The translations under genes and the position numbers were made by a program. The notes under the pieces are model-generated. The model saw nothing but the letters and a program-made list of their open reading frames with translations, had not been told where the DNA came from and made no database searches. A stretch of DNA of 64,000 bases from Impatiens glandulifera. Taxonomy: Eukaryota > Streptophyta > Magnoliopsida > Ericales > Balsaminaceae. This document shows positions 34,798-46,900 of the stretch, piece by piece; position 1 is the stretch's first letter; each line of letters begins with the position of its first letter. Where the stretch lies: assembly GCF_907164915.1 (NCBI RefSeq), contig NC_061864.1, positions 1,288,389 through 1,352,388 of the forward strand, in the 5' to 3' direction.

Positions 34798-37540
34798 CTA
34801 TGACCTAACATCAAATTCTCCTGCCTTTGTAAGTGCACGAAAACCTTTGTAAGGCTGCTTAGGTAAGTTCTTGAGTTCTAGCTTATCTATCTTCAAACCA
34901 GAAAGTGCAATACCCATTATTCTGAAACCAACACGAAAGGTTGGAAAATAATGTAATCGTTCAATCCCTGTTTCGAGCATTAATGTACCAGACATTGATG
35001 GAGCCTTGTCCTTGGGAATCCGTCCAATCAACCAAGAACATGTCTGCAAAAAGTCAATAAAAAAAGGTGGGAAAAACTGCTTTCAAAATCTCTATCGAGC
35101 TTTAACAACATCAACATCAAATAAATAAATCACCTTGTCTTGAAGAATGTTTACTGTGCCATGATTTGAGGTCAGATCAGCTGATAGAACAGCAGGAGGA
35201 AGCTGAAACTCCAATGTTACATTATCGATAGTTTTCCCTCCTGGATCGTTTTTTATCCCAACCATAACAGAGATTCGGCATGTCCCAGATTCTGATGATA
35301 GCTGAGGTTTCACATATATTGGTACATTCTTCAGTTTTTTAACCCTATCAACAAAATAAATTGGCAAAAAGTTACAAAATATCAGTTACTTACAAGTATA
35401 AAACAGTTCACAGGACAAACATTTGAAACTAAACTTAGACAGATTCAAAAATCTATTTTTTGTTTAAGGATCCATGTACATAAACAGATTCGAAAAGTTC
35501 CATTTATAAATAGGGTAATCCTAATTCTAATAGATAAACTCTAATACTAATCCTAACTAGATAACATAAATAATAATAATTAAATATCCAACATGTCTTG
35601 GTGCGTTGGCTTCAGAACCCTTTACCTTCTATTAAAAAGAAATTATAATTATTCATCAGAAATAATTTGCTTATGTGTTAACAAAATCTCGTCGGTTAGA
35701 ACAACTACAAAAGGATATACATAGTGAATCCCATACATCCCTTACAATATGCCCTAACAAAACCACCCAAAAAAACTCCAAGTCCTAGAAAAATCCGATA
35801 CACCAAATCCTTAGGAAATATGTCCAAATCCAAGTTCTAAACCATTACATCCAATCAAAACCAAACAAGGTAACCAAACACATTCAAGCCAAATAATTCA
35901 ACTCTAGTCTCTGTTATGTATCCAACTCGGGTAATTGACATAAGAGATGAACAAAACAACAAACCTGTAACTCATGAGTTTAAATTCTCCATCAGGAGGT
36001 ACAAAGGACATAATTTGCTGAGATTCCCATGGGCGATAGCGAACACAAGGATGGAACCTCACATCATTCAAAATGGAAGAATTCGCAAAAGAAAGGGTCA
36101 GATCAGGAAGCCCGGGGAGCTGGGACTTCACTTGGACCACACCATATACCTCACACTTTACAAGAGCTCCATCCCTGATCATAAGACAAAAGACAAATTT
36201 CTTTTTTCATTTAAATCAGGGTTTTTCCCATAGAATCTAACATGAGACATTAACCAACCAAACTAGGTTCAAACAGGGATGAGGACAATAATGTAAGATA
36301 TAATAAAATCTAGTGATTTGAGAGAACCTGTTTATAATAGCATCCAACTCTTCAACCAAATCTACAAAAACCTCATTCCCAGAATGCTTCGGATCTGTGG
36401 TCCTCCAGGGTACGCATGAAGCTGTTGCACCTGGAAGAGTGTTACTCATATTCGAACTGTTTCCAGTAACAACACTCAATACTTTGCTCACAAGATTTGG
36501 GGGGGTTATCATCTCTCTCAGAATGTTAGGCTCAGTTGTGAGTGGGAATCCATTATCTATCATCTCATCCAAAAGCTTCAAAATCAACAATGGAAGAACT
36601 TGTCATAAGCACAGCCCCACAGCCCTTGAAAAAAAAGCGATTATTATAGTTCTTCCCATGAGAAAAATACCTCATATACAATTACAAAATTATCTTTTAT
36701 GACATCTTCGTTTAGACCTCCAAGATAGTCCGAAAGCACATCAGCTGCCCTGCAAAGGAACTAATATCAAATAGTTAAATCTCAGAAAATATGTTTGCTC
36801 ACTGAATAAAGCAGCACATATTACAGTTAAAACACCTTTATACTAGCAGAAACATAAGAATTTGAATCTATGTTGGCATAAAATGAGCAGGATAGATTGA
36901 TTGATGATAATATCTTAGAATTTACTAACCTCAATTGCCATTAGAGGTGGCATTTCAACTTGGGTGCATGCTAGAAACGTAATTCCATCGCGGGCAATTT
37001 GAAACAGGTAGTGCGTAGGGGAAGCAATTACCGGAGGAAGCTAATAATAACCCGAAAGAAATATGTAAATAACAAGTATTATAGTCAATTCTTGATTCAG
37101 AAGAAAAATGATGGATTTTTACTACCTTGATAGAATCACCCTGCACTAGGACTTGTTCCCAAAACCAGGCACAAATAGATCGATCAACCCGATGTCCAGT
37201 AAGTTGCTTTTCCAGCATTACCTCCCTGAGAATGATATTCAATTTGAAGTTACCATCATTCAGCAGTTTCCATGGCCAAAAGAAATACTGAATTCCAAAT
37301 TTAAGGAGAATAACTATCCAACATAAGAAAATGGAACAAAACGAAACACTTTATAAAGAAAGGAGGATGGATAAGAAGTAAATTCAGGGTTTGCTAACAC
37401 CGAATTATGAACCCAGCATACGAAAGAAAATGGTCGTAAATTTACAAGACTAGAGTAATACAGTAGGTATTTATCAGATCGCGAATGGAGATTTAAGAAG
37501 CGTACCCAGAATCTGATATTAGAAAGATGCATTGCAACAT
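34798..37540 (-). CDS. AP3M: AP-3 complex subunit mu
   Basis: Medium chain of the AP-3 adaptor, which sorts cargo from the Golgi/endosome to the vacuolar membrane. Exons 37506-37540, 37126-37225, 36930-37040, 36671-36760, 36328-36575, 35965-36174, 35134-35344, 34798-35043; 1251 nt, 416 aa, matching the usual length of plant AP-3 mu. N-terminal longin-like domain (MLQCIFLISDSGEVMLEKQL...) to about residue 165. After the linker (SCVPWR) comes the mu homology domain, with DLVEELDAIINRDGALVKCEVYG, LSFANSSILNDVRFHPCVRYRPWE and SFVPPDGEFKLMSYR, ending in KAGEFDVRS. Similar to Arabidopsis At1g56590. Exon 1 encodes only 11 codons plus two bases, so the start depends on homology (MLQCIFLISDSG). Confidence 0.93.
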
Positions 37541-38236
37541 TCTTCTATCTAGTCCAGACAGATATGATCGAAAACCCTCCTGAGCTCGATCGGAATCGAA
37601 GAAGAAGAAGAAGAAGAAGTGATGATTCCAATGGATAATAATATTTTAAAAAGTTTGTGTTCTTTTATTGAATAAAAACAAATTAGAGCACAAATAGGTT
37701 TTCTGATAATGTAAAATTACAATAAAATGTATCTATGTGAAATTAAATAAATAAAAATAGGATGAAACCTACATCAAAACTAATTATTATTTTTGGTTGG
37801 TTTATTTAATTTATTTATTATTCACTATATTAATTAACTAGTTTAAAATTATATTTTTTTTTTATAGAAATCCTTTTAGTCACCACCCAAAATTTGCTTT
37901 TTTAAAAACTAATTTATTGAATTTTATCTCTTCAAACCTTTTGTAAACTTATCCAACTCTAAAATTCAAGCAAATAGATTAAATCCATTGTTGTAAATTA
38001 TAAATTTCAAAAATATATTTTTTCTTTTTGAATGAAAACCAAAACCAAAATCAATAAAAAATAAATAAAAATTAAGAGATTTAATAAATCTTTTAAACGC
38101 AAACAAAAAAAATTAAGAAAAAAATTAAAAAGATTCCTCCCAGTTTCCTGCACGAATAACAGACCAGCATCACCCGGATCACCGAAAGTAAATCGATTTT
38201 TTTTCATTCAAATAAATAATTTACTACGAGATAATA
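37541..38236. other. Spacer upstream of AP-3 mu
   Basis: Presumed AP-3 mu leader and promoter at the left (a GAA-rich stretch at about 37,600), then A+T-rich sequence. No gene seen. Confidence 0.55.
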
Positions 38237-38520
38237 AAGATAGTAACCAAAGACCTACCATATATGACACCTCGATCCAAACTTCCTAACAACTATAAAA
38301 GATACAATTCATATACGACGCATAGATCCAAACATTTTGAATATCATGATTCCAATCATGTTCCAAAATAGAGATAGTAACCAACAATTCAAACCCGCCA
38401 TATACGACGCATCGATCCAAACTTCCTAACAATTACCAAAAAATACAATTCAGATCCCATATACGACGCATAGATCCAAACTTCTCGAATATCACGATTC
38501 CAGTCATGTTCCAAATACCC
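38237..38520. repeat. Tandem repeat, two units of about 140 bp
   Basis: Each unit has two half-blocks built around CATATACGACGCATMGATCC followed by AAACTT and, in the second half, GAATATCAYGATTCCARTCATG. Lies between the ECHIDNA 3' end and the AP-3 mu 5' flank. Confidence 0.8.
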
Positions 38521-38873
38521 ACTATCCCAGTCAATAGATTGATACATCAAAGATACCACACATTATATACTACAAGTTAAATGAGTCTACAAGAGGAACA
38601 TTCTAAGAGAAAAACAATATCCATTTAAGCAAAAAGCAAAACCTTGAATGGTAAAATTTACAAAAGTTTGTGAGCTTTCTCGTAGTCTTGAATTACAAAA
38701 TCCATGAGACATACATTACAACAATCTCCTATTATAGTATTCCATGGCAAGATGATGAGTTTAAACACAAATCAAATAACTATGAAAGCTCGACGATCAA
38801 GTATTACAGTTTTACCAACTTTTTATATATATCCTTTCGATCCCCCAACTACATTCATTGTCACTGCTCTGTC

Positions 38874-41077
38874 TCATACTACGCTAAATGCTGTCTGTAT
38901 TGTGGATGAGAATCGAGATGCAATAGTCTGGGTCGCAAAATCTTGAAGCTGTTTCTTAGCATCTGAAGAAGATTCAAATATTTGTTTTTAAATTATACTA
39001 TAACTTAGTATCATCATGCATATAACAGCCAACCTTGCACAATAATATAAACTTAATCAAATGATAAATAATCTTTCCCATAATCTTCTTTACCCAGAAG
39101 TGAACTCATGCTACATTTTGGGATGTTTTGCTGTAAAAATAGTCTGATCATTATTTAGAGAAAAATCTCTTTATACCAAATGAAGCAAAGATATTATACT
39201 ATAATCTGGATCATGATGCAAAAATAAGTTAGATCATCATCTTTTAACTTTGTGGCAATTTTCCAATGAGATCACGGTTGTGAAAAAGATACTTAGTTTC
39301 CAGATAGTCTCTTTGATTAAACTAAGCAAAATATCAATTTCCTATTATAAGAACTCAAAAGATCCATCTCAAGTGTTGGAGGAAATCTATGCAGATGATA
39401 TATGTGAAACTGTATGTCCAATACAGGAATAAAAGAGCTTGTTTGATGTAGGTTTTTTTCTTTAAAATAATTTGATTTTTGATGAGAAAATGGATTATTT
39501 GGGCTAAATAACTCAAATATCCTCTGTATTAAATATCAAAATGTTTTAAACAATAATTTGGTATTTTGATTAATGATTTGAATTATTTGACTAATGAAGT
39601 GAGGTTATTTGGATCAACCTTTCATAAAACAAGGCCTAAGTTTTCCTAAAAATATCAACTAATGGAGGTGCTTTCACAAACAAGAGAAGACATAATAACA
39701 AAGCATCTGGTGTACTTACCTTTGCGACACTTAGTAAATCCAACAATGTTAGCAGCATTCAGGGTCAAGCAAACTGCAACTACTAATAGGTAATCGGCTT
39801 GAAACTTTATCAGCGAGAAGATTCCCAAAACTAACCATGCAACAGCCTGGATATTGAAGAATGTCAAAACAATCATATGCAGATTCACACACATTACATA
39901 GTACAAATATAGCCCACTTACTGAAAGGTAAAGTGTCCACCAAAAGAGCCATGAATCTTTCTTGTTCATCCGAGCCAATGACTATCAATATCAAGATCAT
40001 TCAATACATAAAGATGCTTAAAATAAATTTAAGAAAATAATAAAGCCGATCAAGTTGACTAAAATTCATTTGAACTGTTTTACCAACCTCTTGGTCAAGA
40101 CATTCAAATTTCCAAACACTCTCACCATCGTCATTTATCTCATTCCACCATCTCAAACCAACCAAGATACGGCCACTCACATTCTTAACCACCCAAAAGT
40201 CAAGAGCAGTAAGAAGAACCGTGATAACAAAAATTATGACAAAGCTATTCACGAAGAGAGTTGATAGGATATAGAATGCCAATGCTGCAGCCTACAAAAC
40301 CCAAGAGAACTTTTATTATTTATTTGCAAGAAATCGTAAAGGGCAAACATTATTAAATCACGATAGTATATATATAAATAAGGAAATATCCACCTTGAAG
40401 ACCACGTGAAAGAAACATATGTTAGGGTTTGCATAATTTTCCCCTGGTGGCTGCAAAGACATGTCAAAACATAAAAAAGATCAGTTAGAATTGAAGTACC
40501 GTCTACTTAAGGAGTGTTGATGCATTCTTTACTCGTGTCATTAACAGACTTTCAAGCTTTTTATAGCTTTAACCTCATCTAGAACTTAGTATATTTCTTC
40601 AAACTCTATTAAGTAACAAAAGAAACTAATCACCAAATTAATAACTCAATAGCACCTTACTTTCTAAAACAAAACCAATAACAATCAGATGTCCGGAGAA
40701 GAGCCTAACATCAAAAATCAAGATCTTGCCATTTTTGCAGCCTAATCAAGATCCTCAACTAGATCACGTAGTGAGAAAAATGGGATCTCAAACAGATACC
40801 GGCGTTCAAATTTCCAGTTTATATCTAGGCGTAATTAAGTAGATTACTTGTGAAATGCAATCCAATTCAGACACGATGTTGACATGTTTTCCATTAAATT
40901 AAGTATACAGTACTGCAATTCAATTTACTCCCTAACCCTAGCTCCATATTAGTACCAACAAAAACGGAGCAAAACAGAAATCCTGAACGCGAAACCATTA
41001 TTGGTTATAGTTTCTTACATTTCACGACATTTGGAAGCTTTTTGAAAGATAATCGAACTTACCGGGCCTAGATCCAT
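38874..41077 (-). CDS. ECH: TVP23-family Golgi/TGN membrane protein ECHIDNA
   Basis: Trans-Golgi-network membrane protein needed for secretory traffic and cell elongation. Exons 41063-41077, 40394-40450, 40088-40291, 39922-39981, 39720-39846, 38874-38962; 552 nt, 183 aa, close to the usual TVP23 length. Exon 1 encodes only MDLGP. Domain order: GENYANPNICFFHVVFK; two hydrophobic helices (ALAFYILSTLFVNSFVIIFVITVLLTALDFW); the family signature VKNVSGRILVGLRWWNEINDDGESVWKFECLDQ; two more helices (FWWTLYLSAVAWLVLGIFSL and YLLVVAVCLTLNAANIVGF); then a soluble tail TKCRKDAKKQLQDFATQ. Similar to Arabidopsis At1g09330. Intron 5 is long (757 bases). The first intron separates the five-codon start exon by about 610 bases. 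Confidence 0.93.
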
Positions 41078-41689
41078 CCCAAAAGTAGCAAGACTTTGCA
41101 CAGAGATCAAATCCGAAACCTTTCGCTTCAGCTCTCTGTCTCGCCCTCTTTCTCTTTCAACAAATTGGTACCAAAAACAAGAAGTTGGACCTGTTTCACG
41201 GTTAATTCCTCGATCGGATTTGGTTTCTGCTTCCATTCAACCCTCCAACTTTTATGTTCATGTAAAATTGGACCCTAATCTTTTCGTTTCTTTAGTTACA
41301 ATTTACAAAAGGGACAACTGCTCAAAATCATTCAAAATAAATATGGAATCGTTTCACATATTTGATTATCAATTAAAATGGAGGGCCATGGAGTCTAATA
41401 ATAACCCGTTTTTCAATTACACACTTCATTTCTTATCGATTGCCATATGGGTTTGTGTCATAAGAGTTTGATGACTAGAACAATTTTGTTTACAAGATAA
41501 GATGTGATTAATTTTTGTGTAAAAACTAATAATAAAACACACTTGTTTAATGAGTTGAAGCAATGAAGATCCAGATACATGACAAGCAAAAGCACACAAT
41601 TTAATCAACAACAACAAAATCAACCTTATAATTATTATTATAAATAAAGTTAACTACTGAATGAGAATCCAATGTTGTTAAACATTCAA
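41078..41689. other. Spacer ECHIDNA-TRAPPC4
   Basis: Contains the ECHIDNA leader (about 41,078-41,250, with CT-rich stretches) and the TRAPPC4 3' UTR. No additional gene. Confidence 0.6.
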
Positions 41690-42367
41690 TCATCTTCCGA
41701 GCAAAACAACGCGGTCTTTCTGAACAGCTTGAGCTAGGTTGATGTCAAAGAGCTCGCATCGAATTGGCATTTCCATTTCATAGAAGGGATTCTTCAATAC
41801 ATAGTCTGTGTACAGTTCATATATGTGTTTCAGAAGAGCCTCCATCTGCTGTGTTCTAGGCTCAGAAACCACAAAGAATTTTGTCCCTGAAAACAACAAC
41901 AAAAACAACTGTTAGGTTCATCATTATTATTATTAAGCAATTATAAATCTGCTCAATTATTGTTCAAGAAAAGGAAAAGATGGTTTTTTTATGATCCAAT
42001 TGAATTGAATTCTAAATTAAGTGAAAAGAAAGAAAGAAAGCATATATATATATATATATATACCAGTAAGTGACTGGAAGCAATGGAGATCAAAGGTATC
42101 AGCCTCGAGAAGTTCGATTCCGGAACATCCAGGTACGGGAGATAACTGTTGAGAAATAGCGTGCATCGAATGCCATAAACTGGCTAATCGCAAGCTGTCG
42201 TTCGTATCCATTCTCCCAGCCGAACCGTAGTCCTAATAACACAATCGAGGGAGATTCAAAACATCATTCATGGATTCCTTTACAATATAATAGAATTAGG
42301 TTACCTTGTAGAAGATAAGACCGCCAGACTTGTTGATGATGTATAGGCTGTAAATTGCAGCAGCCAT
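41690..42367 (-). CDS. TRAPPC4: TRAPP complex subunit 4 (Trs23 homologue)
   Basis: Core subunit of the TRAPP tethering/Rab-GEF complex at the Golgi. Exons 42305-42367, 42064-42232, 41690-41886; 429 nt, 142 aa, matching the usual plant length. It shows the sedlin/longin-like fold start [21 protein letters not shown], then [44 protein letters not shown] and the C-terminal block [20 protein letters not shown]. Plant proteins of this subgroup lack the extra insertion seen in yeast Trs23. Intron 2 contains a (TA)n run beside its donor (42,041-42,062). Confidence 0.93.
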
Positions 42368-42500
42368 TTTCACTGGATCTTCTTCTTCTTCGAATTCTAG
42401 GTTATCCCACTCCAAAACCTAAAACCACCGAAACAATCTAATTAGATCTTGGCTGGACAAGTCTTCCGCCGATTCCCTCAGATTGCCGATTACAATGTAT

Positions 42501-44445
42501 GGAAAATTTGATGAAATAACCATCATATGAGGTTATTTCCATATTTAACATATGCTTACTAATTTTTTCAAATATAATCTTTTTCTCAAGGCAAAATGTC
42601 TCTTTTGCCCTTTAAACTAAAAAAAAAATTCACTTTCTTTTCCCTTCTCCCCCGTTTTCCCTCCCTCTCCCTCGAACTCCGACGAGCCCCCGACGACAAA
42701 TAAGAGCCCCCGACGAGAAACAAAACGACTATCCAGAACGACTATCCATTGAAGGTGAGTTTATCTTCCATGTTTTCCCGTTTCTATCCGAGTTTTCCCG
42801 TTTTCTATCATTTATATTCCATGCATACTGAAATGGAAGAATGGTTTAGGGTTTATTGTTTAGGTTTAGGTCTGAGTTTAGGTTTATTGGCTGACTGAAT
42901 AGTTTTGAGTTTAAAATGCATCTGTCGAAGGCTGTCGCAGGCGACTGTGCATCTGTCGCAGGCGGAATATACTATTCGTCTGCAACAGATGCACAGGATA
43001 AACCAAAGATTCTCAGCCATACATTTTACACTTGCAGTTCTCAGCCATACATTTTACAAACCAAAGATTTTTTGTTGACTTCACCACTTTAAGGATAAAA
43101 TGATTAGACATCGCATTTCTATGCAACATCAATTGTATTTCTTTTTTGTTATCTAAAAACGTACCCACTTTCAATGAATTTTTAATTAATGGAGCAGGTG
43201 TTTCGATCTCGAGTGGTTCATATGAGAAGTAGTGCTTGGTTCCCTCAGTATGGATGAATGTTTTCTAACATGGGAAGTGCTTTGTTGACTTGGAAAGACA
43301 TCTTTCTGCTCAAAAACATCTTGCTCCTCACATATATCTCGCTGCTCAAAAACATCTTGCTGCTCAAAAAATCTCGCTGCTCAAATACATCTTGTTGCCT
43401 TGGGAATAAATCTTGCTGCTCAAATACATCTCGCTGCTCACATACATCTCGCTGCCTTGGGAAGATATCTTGCTGCTCAAATATGTCATTTTCTGGTCTT
43501 TCACTTTGTTAAGTTGAAGGTATTGACTTCTCTACTAAAGAGACATATAGTGGGGCGCGATGATTGGGCAGTAAAGACAAGAGTTCTTGTAAATATAACG
43601 TCATATCGCTATCTCCAATGATTGTTGCAGGAGGAGAATTCATCATTAACATATTATACTTCACCTTAAACACTAAGTCATATATTAATTTGTCCACACC
43701 AATAGAATTATAGACAATTGAAGCTAATTCTTCATATGTAGCATTTCGGGGTACATTCACACCACGACATGAACTTGAGACAAAAGAACTAACACCACCA
43801 TCATCAGTTTTCCAGTCTCCATCAAAGAGGAGAAAAACGCCAACATTCATGTGATCTGCAATTGATAAAAATTCACAGAAGTCAGTGCCCAATCAGTGTT
43901 AATTGCAGACGGAAAATGCAAGGAGGAAAATGCATTTATCGCAGGCGACGATGCATCTGTCGTAGGCGGGAAATGCATCGTCGCCTTCGTCACCTTCGTC
44001 AGATGTATATTCCACCGTAAAGCCAATCAGACAAGCTCTAAAACCATTCATCCATGACCTAACCTACAACCTAGACTCTAAACGACGAAACCCTAAACAT
44101 TCATCCATTTCTGCGATAAAACGACGAAGGCAACGGAAACGGAAACAGTAGCGTCTAACCTGAATGTTGAAGACGTTTCGATTTCCTTGGTTTTGTTGAT
44201 GAAGGACGTTGATGAAGGATGAAGGACGTTGATGATGAAGGACGTTGATGAAGGATGAATGGAGAAAGTTGATGAAGGAAGGACGTTGGTTGGTGGAGTG
44301 GGAGGGCAATCGGGGACAAGAAACTGAAAGTGCCACTGACATTTCAATTTTTTATTTTTTTTAATTAAAGGGCAAAAGAGACATTTTGCTTTGAGAAAAG
44401 GTTATATATGAAAAAATTAGTAAGCCTATGTTTCATCAAATTTCT
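42501..44445 (-). mobile_element. Mutator-like element (MULE), non-autonomous, with 9-bp TSD
   Basis: Terminal inverted repeats: left starts GGAAAATTTGATGAAATAACC, right read inward AGAAATTTGATGAAACATAGG. About 60 further bases are shared (TTACTAATTTTTTCA, CAAAATGTCTCTTTTGCCC). Flanking 9-bp repeats ACAATGTAT (42492-42500) and CCAATGTAT (44446-44454) differ at one base. Inside are a MuDR N-terminal remnant (43509-43892), a (CTGCTCAAAYACATCTYG) repeat at about 43,305-43,485 and CpG-rich GTCGCAGGCG repeats. No transposase catalytic region remains. It sits about 130 bases upstream of TRAPPC4. Confidence 0.75.
43509..43892 (-). pseudogene. MuDR/MULE transposase N-terminal fragment
   Basis: Open frame of about 127 codons with the typical plant MULE N-terminal look: NVGVFLLFDGDWK, then SSSCRGVNVPRNATYEELAS, VDKLIYDLVFKVKYN and ATIIGDSDMTLYL. 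No DDE catalytic domain or zinc knuckle follows, so it is a remnant. The frame is still open, which suggests a fairly young element. Confidence 0.65.
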
Positions 44446-44913
44446 CCAATGTATCCCTTCTTATTTTTATTTTATTTTATTTTATTTTATTTTTTATAAT
44501 ATAATTACAAATATTATTTGAAAACTCTTACAAACTTTGACCTAACAACAAAAATAAATAAATAGTGATGACAAGTTAGGTTGGATTGGATTATGAGTTG
44601 AATTATATTAATATGAAATAACATGTTAATTTCAATCAAAATCTCTAATATTAATAGGTTTTGTTTATTTGTAATTGTTGAACTCGATTTAATTGACCTG
44701 AATCAACCCAATTTAATTGGATATAATTAGTATTATATATTTATATTAAAATGACATTAACAAAAAAAACAACAATTAAATTAAATTGTAAATTACTAAG
44801 TAGAAAATTTATGAGTAAAAATTGAGTTGGTTAATAGGAAATAACAAAAATAAAAATAAAAGTATGTAAACGGATTGATAAGTCTATTTTGAGTCAATTA
44901 AAGGGGAATTAAA

Positions 44914-45300
44914 GGGGAAATTTGAGGAGATGACCTTCAAAAATGTGTTAAATGCGGAAAGTGCAGAGTTTAAAAAAAAAGCATTGGTGACCCTTTTTAC
45001 TGTTTTTGGACGATTTTGCCCATGTCGGAGGTTACGTGACGTAACCGGAATCGCGAGATAATTTATTTTTTCCGTCTCACAACTGGGATTTCGTGACGCA
45101 ACTGTGCCATTTTCTTCCAAAAAATATTCATAATTAATTTTTTTTTAATATAAAAAATAAAAAATTGCGTCACGCAACCTTAGGTGCGTGACGCAATAGG
45201 GACATTTTCGTCAGAAAAAAAAGGGTCACCAGAGCTATTTAATTTATACACGGACACTTTCCCATTTAGGCCTATTATTGGAGTCATTTCCTCAAAATTT
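44914..45300. mobile_element. Short TIR element (about 390 bp) with TGACG-rich interior
   Basis: Left end GGGGAAATTTGAGGAGATGACC and right end read inward AAATTTTGAGGAAATGACTCC form imperfect inverted repeats. Both arms continue into GGTGACCCTTTTT. Between them are repeated CGTGACGTAAC / GTGACGCAAC motifs. TSD not firmly resolved (GGAATTAAA against GGAATTTGA). End sequence resembles the MULE at 42501. Confidence 0.5.
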
Positions 45301-45586
45301 GGAATTTGAACATATTTATTAATTATATTAAATTGATCAAAATTGAAAAATAAAATAAAATACACAAACTTTGATTTTTTTCGTTTTTAATTCAGGTTTG
45401 TTAAGTGTTATAAAAAAGTACAGGAATAATTAATATTTTTATGTTAATTATTATTATTATAAAAAAAACATAAATGGGAATTTCTAATTTAAATATTTAT
45501 TATTTTTCAGTTGAAAAAAAATTTAACAAAATGACCCTAATAACATTATTTTGGGAAATGACCCACGCAAAATAAAGTTGGTAAAA

Positions 45587-45617
<31 letters not shown>

Positions 45618-46900
45618 GTTTTTTTTGATGAAAATACACTTTCGCGTCACACAACGAGGTGGCATGTGAAATATCCATAATACCCTTAATATTTATTATA
45701 TTTCTCCCCATTTTTTCCCTCTTCTTTTCCGTTCTCCCTCTTCTCGGTCTTCTCCTCCTTCTCTTTAAACTATGAGCGACGAACACAATGACGGACAAAA
45801 CGACATAAAATGACGAAGACAACCATGAGCGATGGAGTCTTTGGGGATCATTTCGTCAAACTTCCTAGATCCGGTGAGCAATGGAGTCTTTGTTTGCTTT
45901 GTTTTAAAGTCATAGATATGACGTTTTTGTTTGTTTTGTTGAGCATGAACTTTGTTTATTAATGACATATTATATGTTGGTATGATATTTGATGTTCTTA
46001 ACATATTTTTGATATTTTTGATGATTTATTAAATTAATGTTTACCGTCTCTTCTCTCTAAAGCTTAAACGACTTAAGTAGAAGAACACAACGAGACTCTC
46101 CCTAAATTTCTTTGCGAGGGGATCTCGTGACCGAGGGGGTCAGGATCATAGACGTGATGGGATTTGTGACGCGAGGGGATCTCGTGACCGAGTGGGTCAG
46201 GATCTGTGACGCGAGGGGATATGTGACCCGAGGGGATTTGTGACACGAAGGGATCTCGTGATGCCGAAGGACTTTTTCAAACTTTATATATATATTATAT
46301 AAAAAAAATATATAAATCATATAATATATAATATATAATATATAATATATAATATATAATATATAACAAAAGTTAGCTTTATACAAGTTTTTTAAAAAAA
46401 CATACAAACTTAAAAACAAAATGGAATATTTTGTTTAGAGCTTGATTGATTAGTTAGGATCTTCTTCTCCAACTTTGTCTTGGTCCGGAGATCCTATTTA
46501 TAGGTTGTTAAGGTCAGTTGATGAACAAAGTCGTTTGTAAATAACTTTTGTCTTGCTGAGACTATTATTATTTTCTTAGGCAATGATTCAGACTATATTA
46601 ATAGGCGAAATGATCACCAAATATTCTTGTTTTTGAATCAAGTTGTTTGGTTTGAGTATTCATTGAAAAATCAAACTTCACGGCTGATGTTTATCCGAAG
46701 AAGACAACCTCAGGTCGCAGACGTGGGTCTAAGCCTGGCGTCAGGCATTTCTACTGCGTTCCGTTAGTGTTATGTGTGAATTGTGATGGTCGTTGCTTCG
46801 GGGTTAAGCGATTCTGTGAGACGCATAAGCATCTAACACTCCTACAACGAGAGATGTGACTGGTTGGCGTCCGTTGGATGAGGACTAGGCGATCATTTAA
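45301..46900. other. Decayed repeat region with poly(T) and a GAGGGGATC minisatellite
   Basis: Contains one MULE-like end (AAATTTAACAAAATGACCC at about 45,519), a poly(T) run of about 27 near 45,591-45,617, a CT-rich block like the one inside the MULE at 42.6 kb, the short tandem repeat at 46,114-46,275, and a G+C-richer block at 46,440-46,900 that may be an LTR fragment. No intact gene. Confidence 0.5.
46114..46275. repeat. GCGAGGGGATCTCGTGACC short tandem repeat
   Basis: Four to five imperfect units built from GCGAGGGGAT, CTCGTGACCGAG, GGGTCAGGATC and TTTGTGAC, ending in a palindromic (TA)n/ATATAATAT tract (about 46,300-46,365). Much higher G+C than the sequence on either side. Confidence 0.7.

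Noticed and set aside
43258..43621. Leu/Cys/Ser-rich frames on the plus strand
   Set aside because: Derived from the CTGCTCAAATACATC repeat inside the MULE; antisense to the MuDR remnant.
46440..46900. G+C-richer block as a gene
   Set aside because: No usable frame; tentative LTR fragment without identifiable ends.
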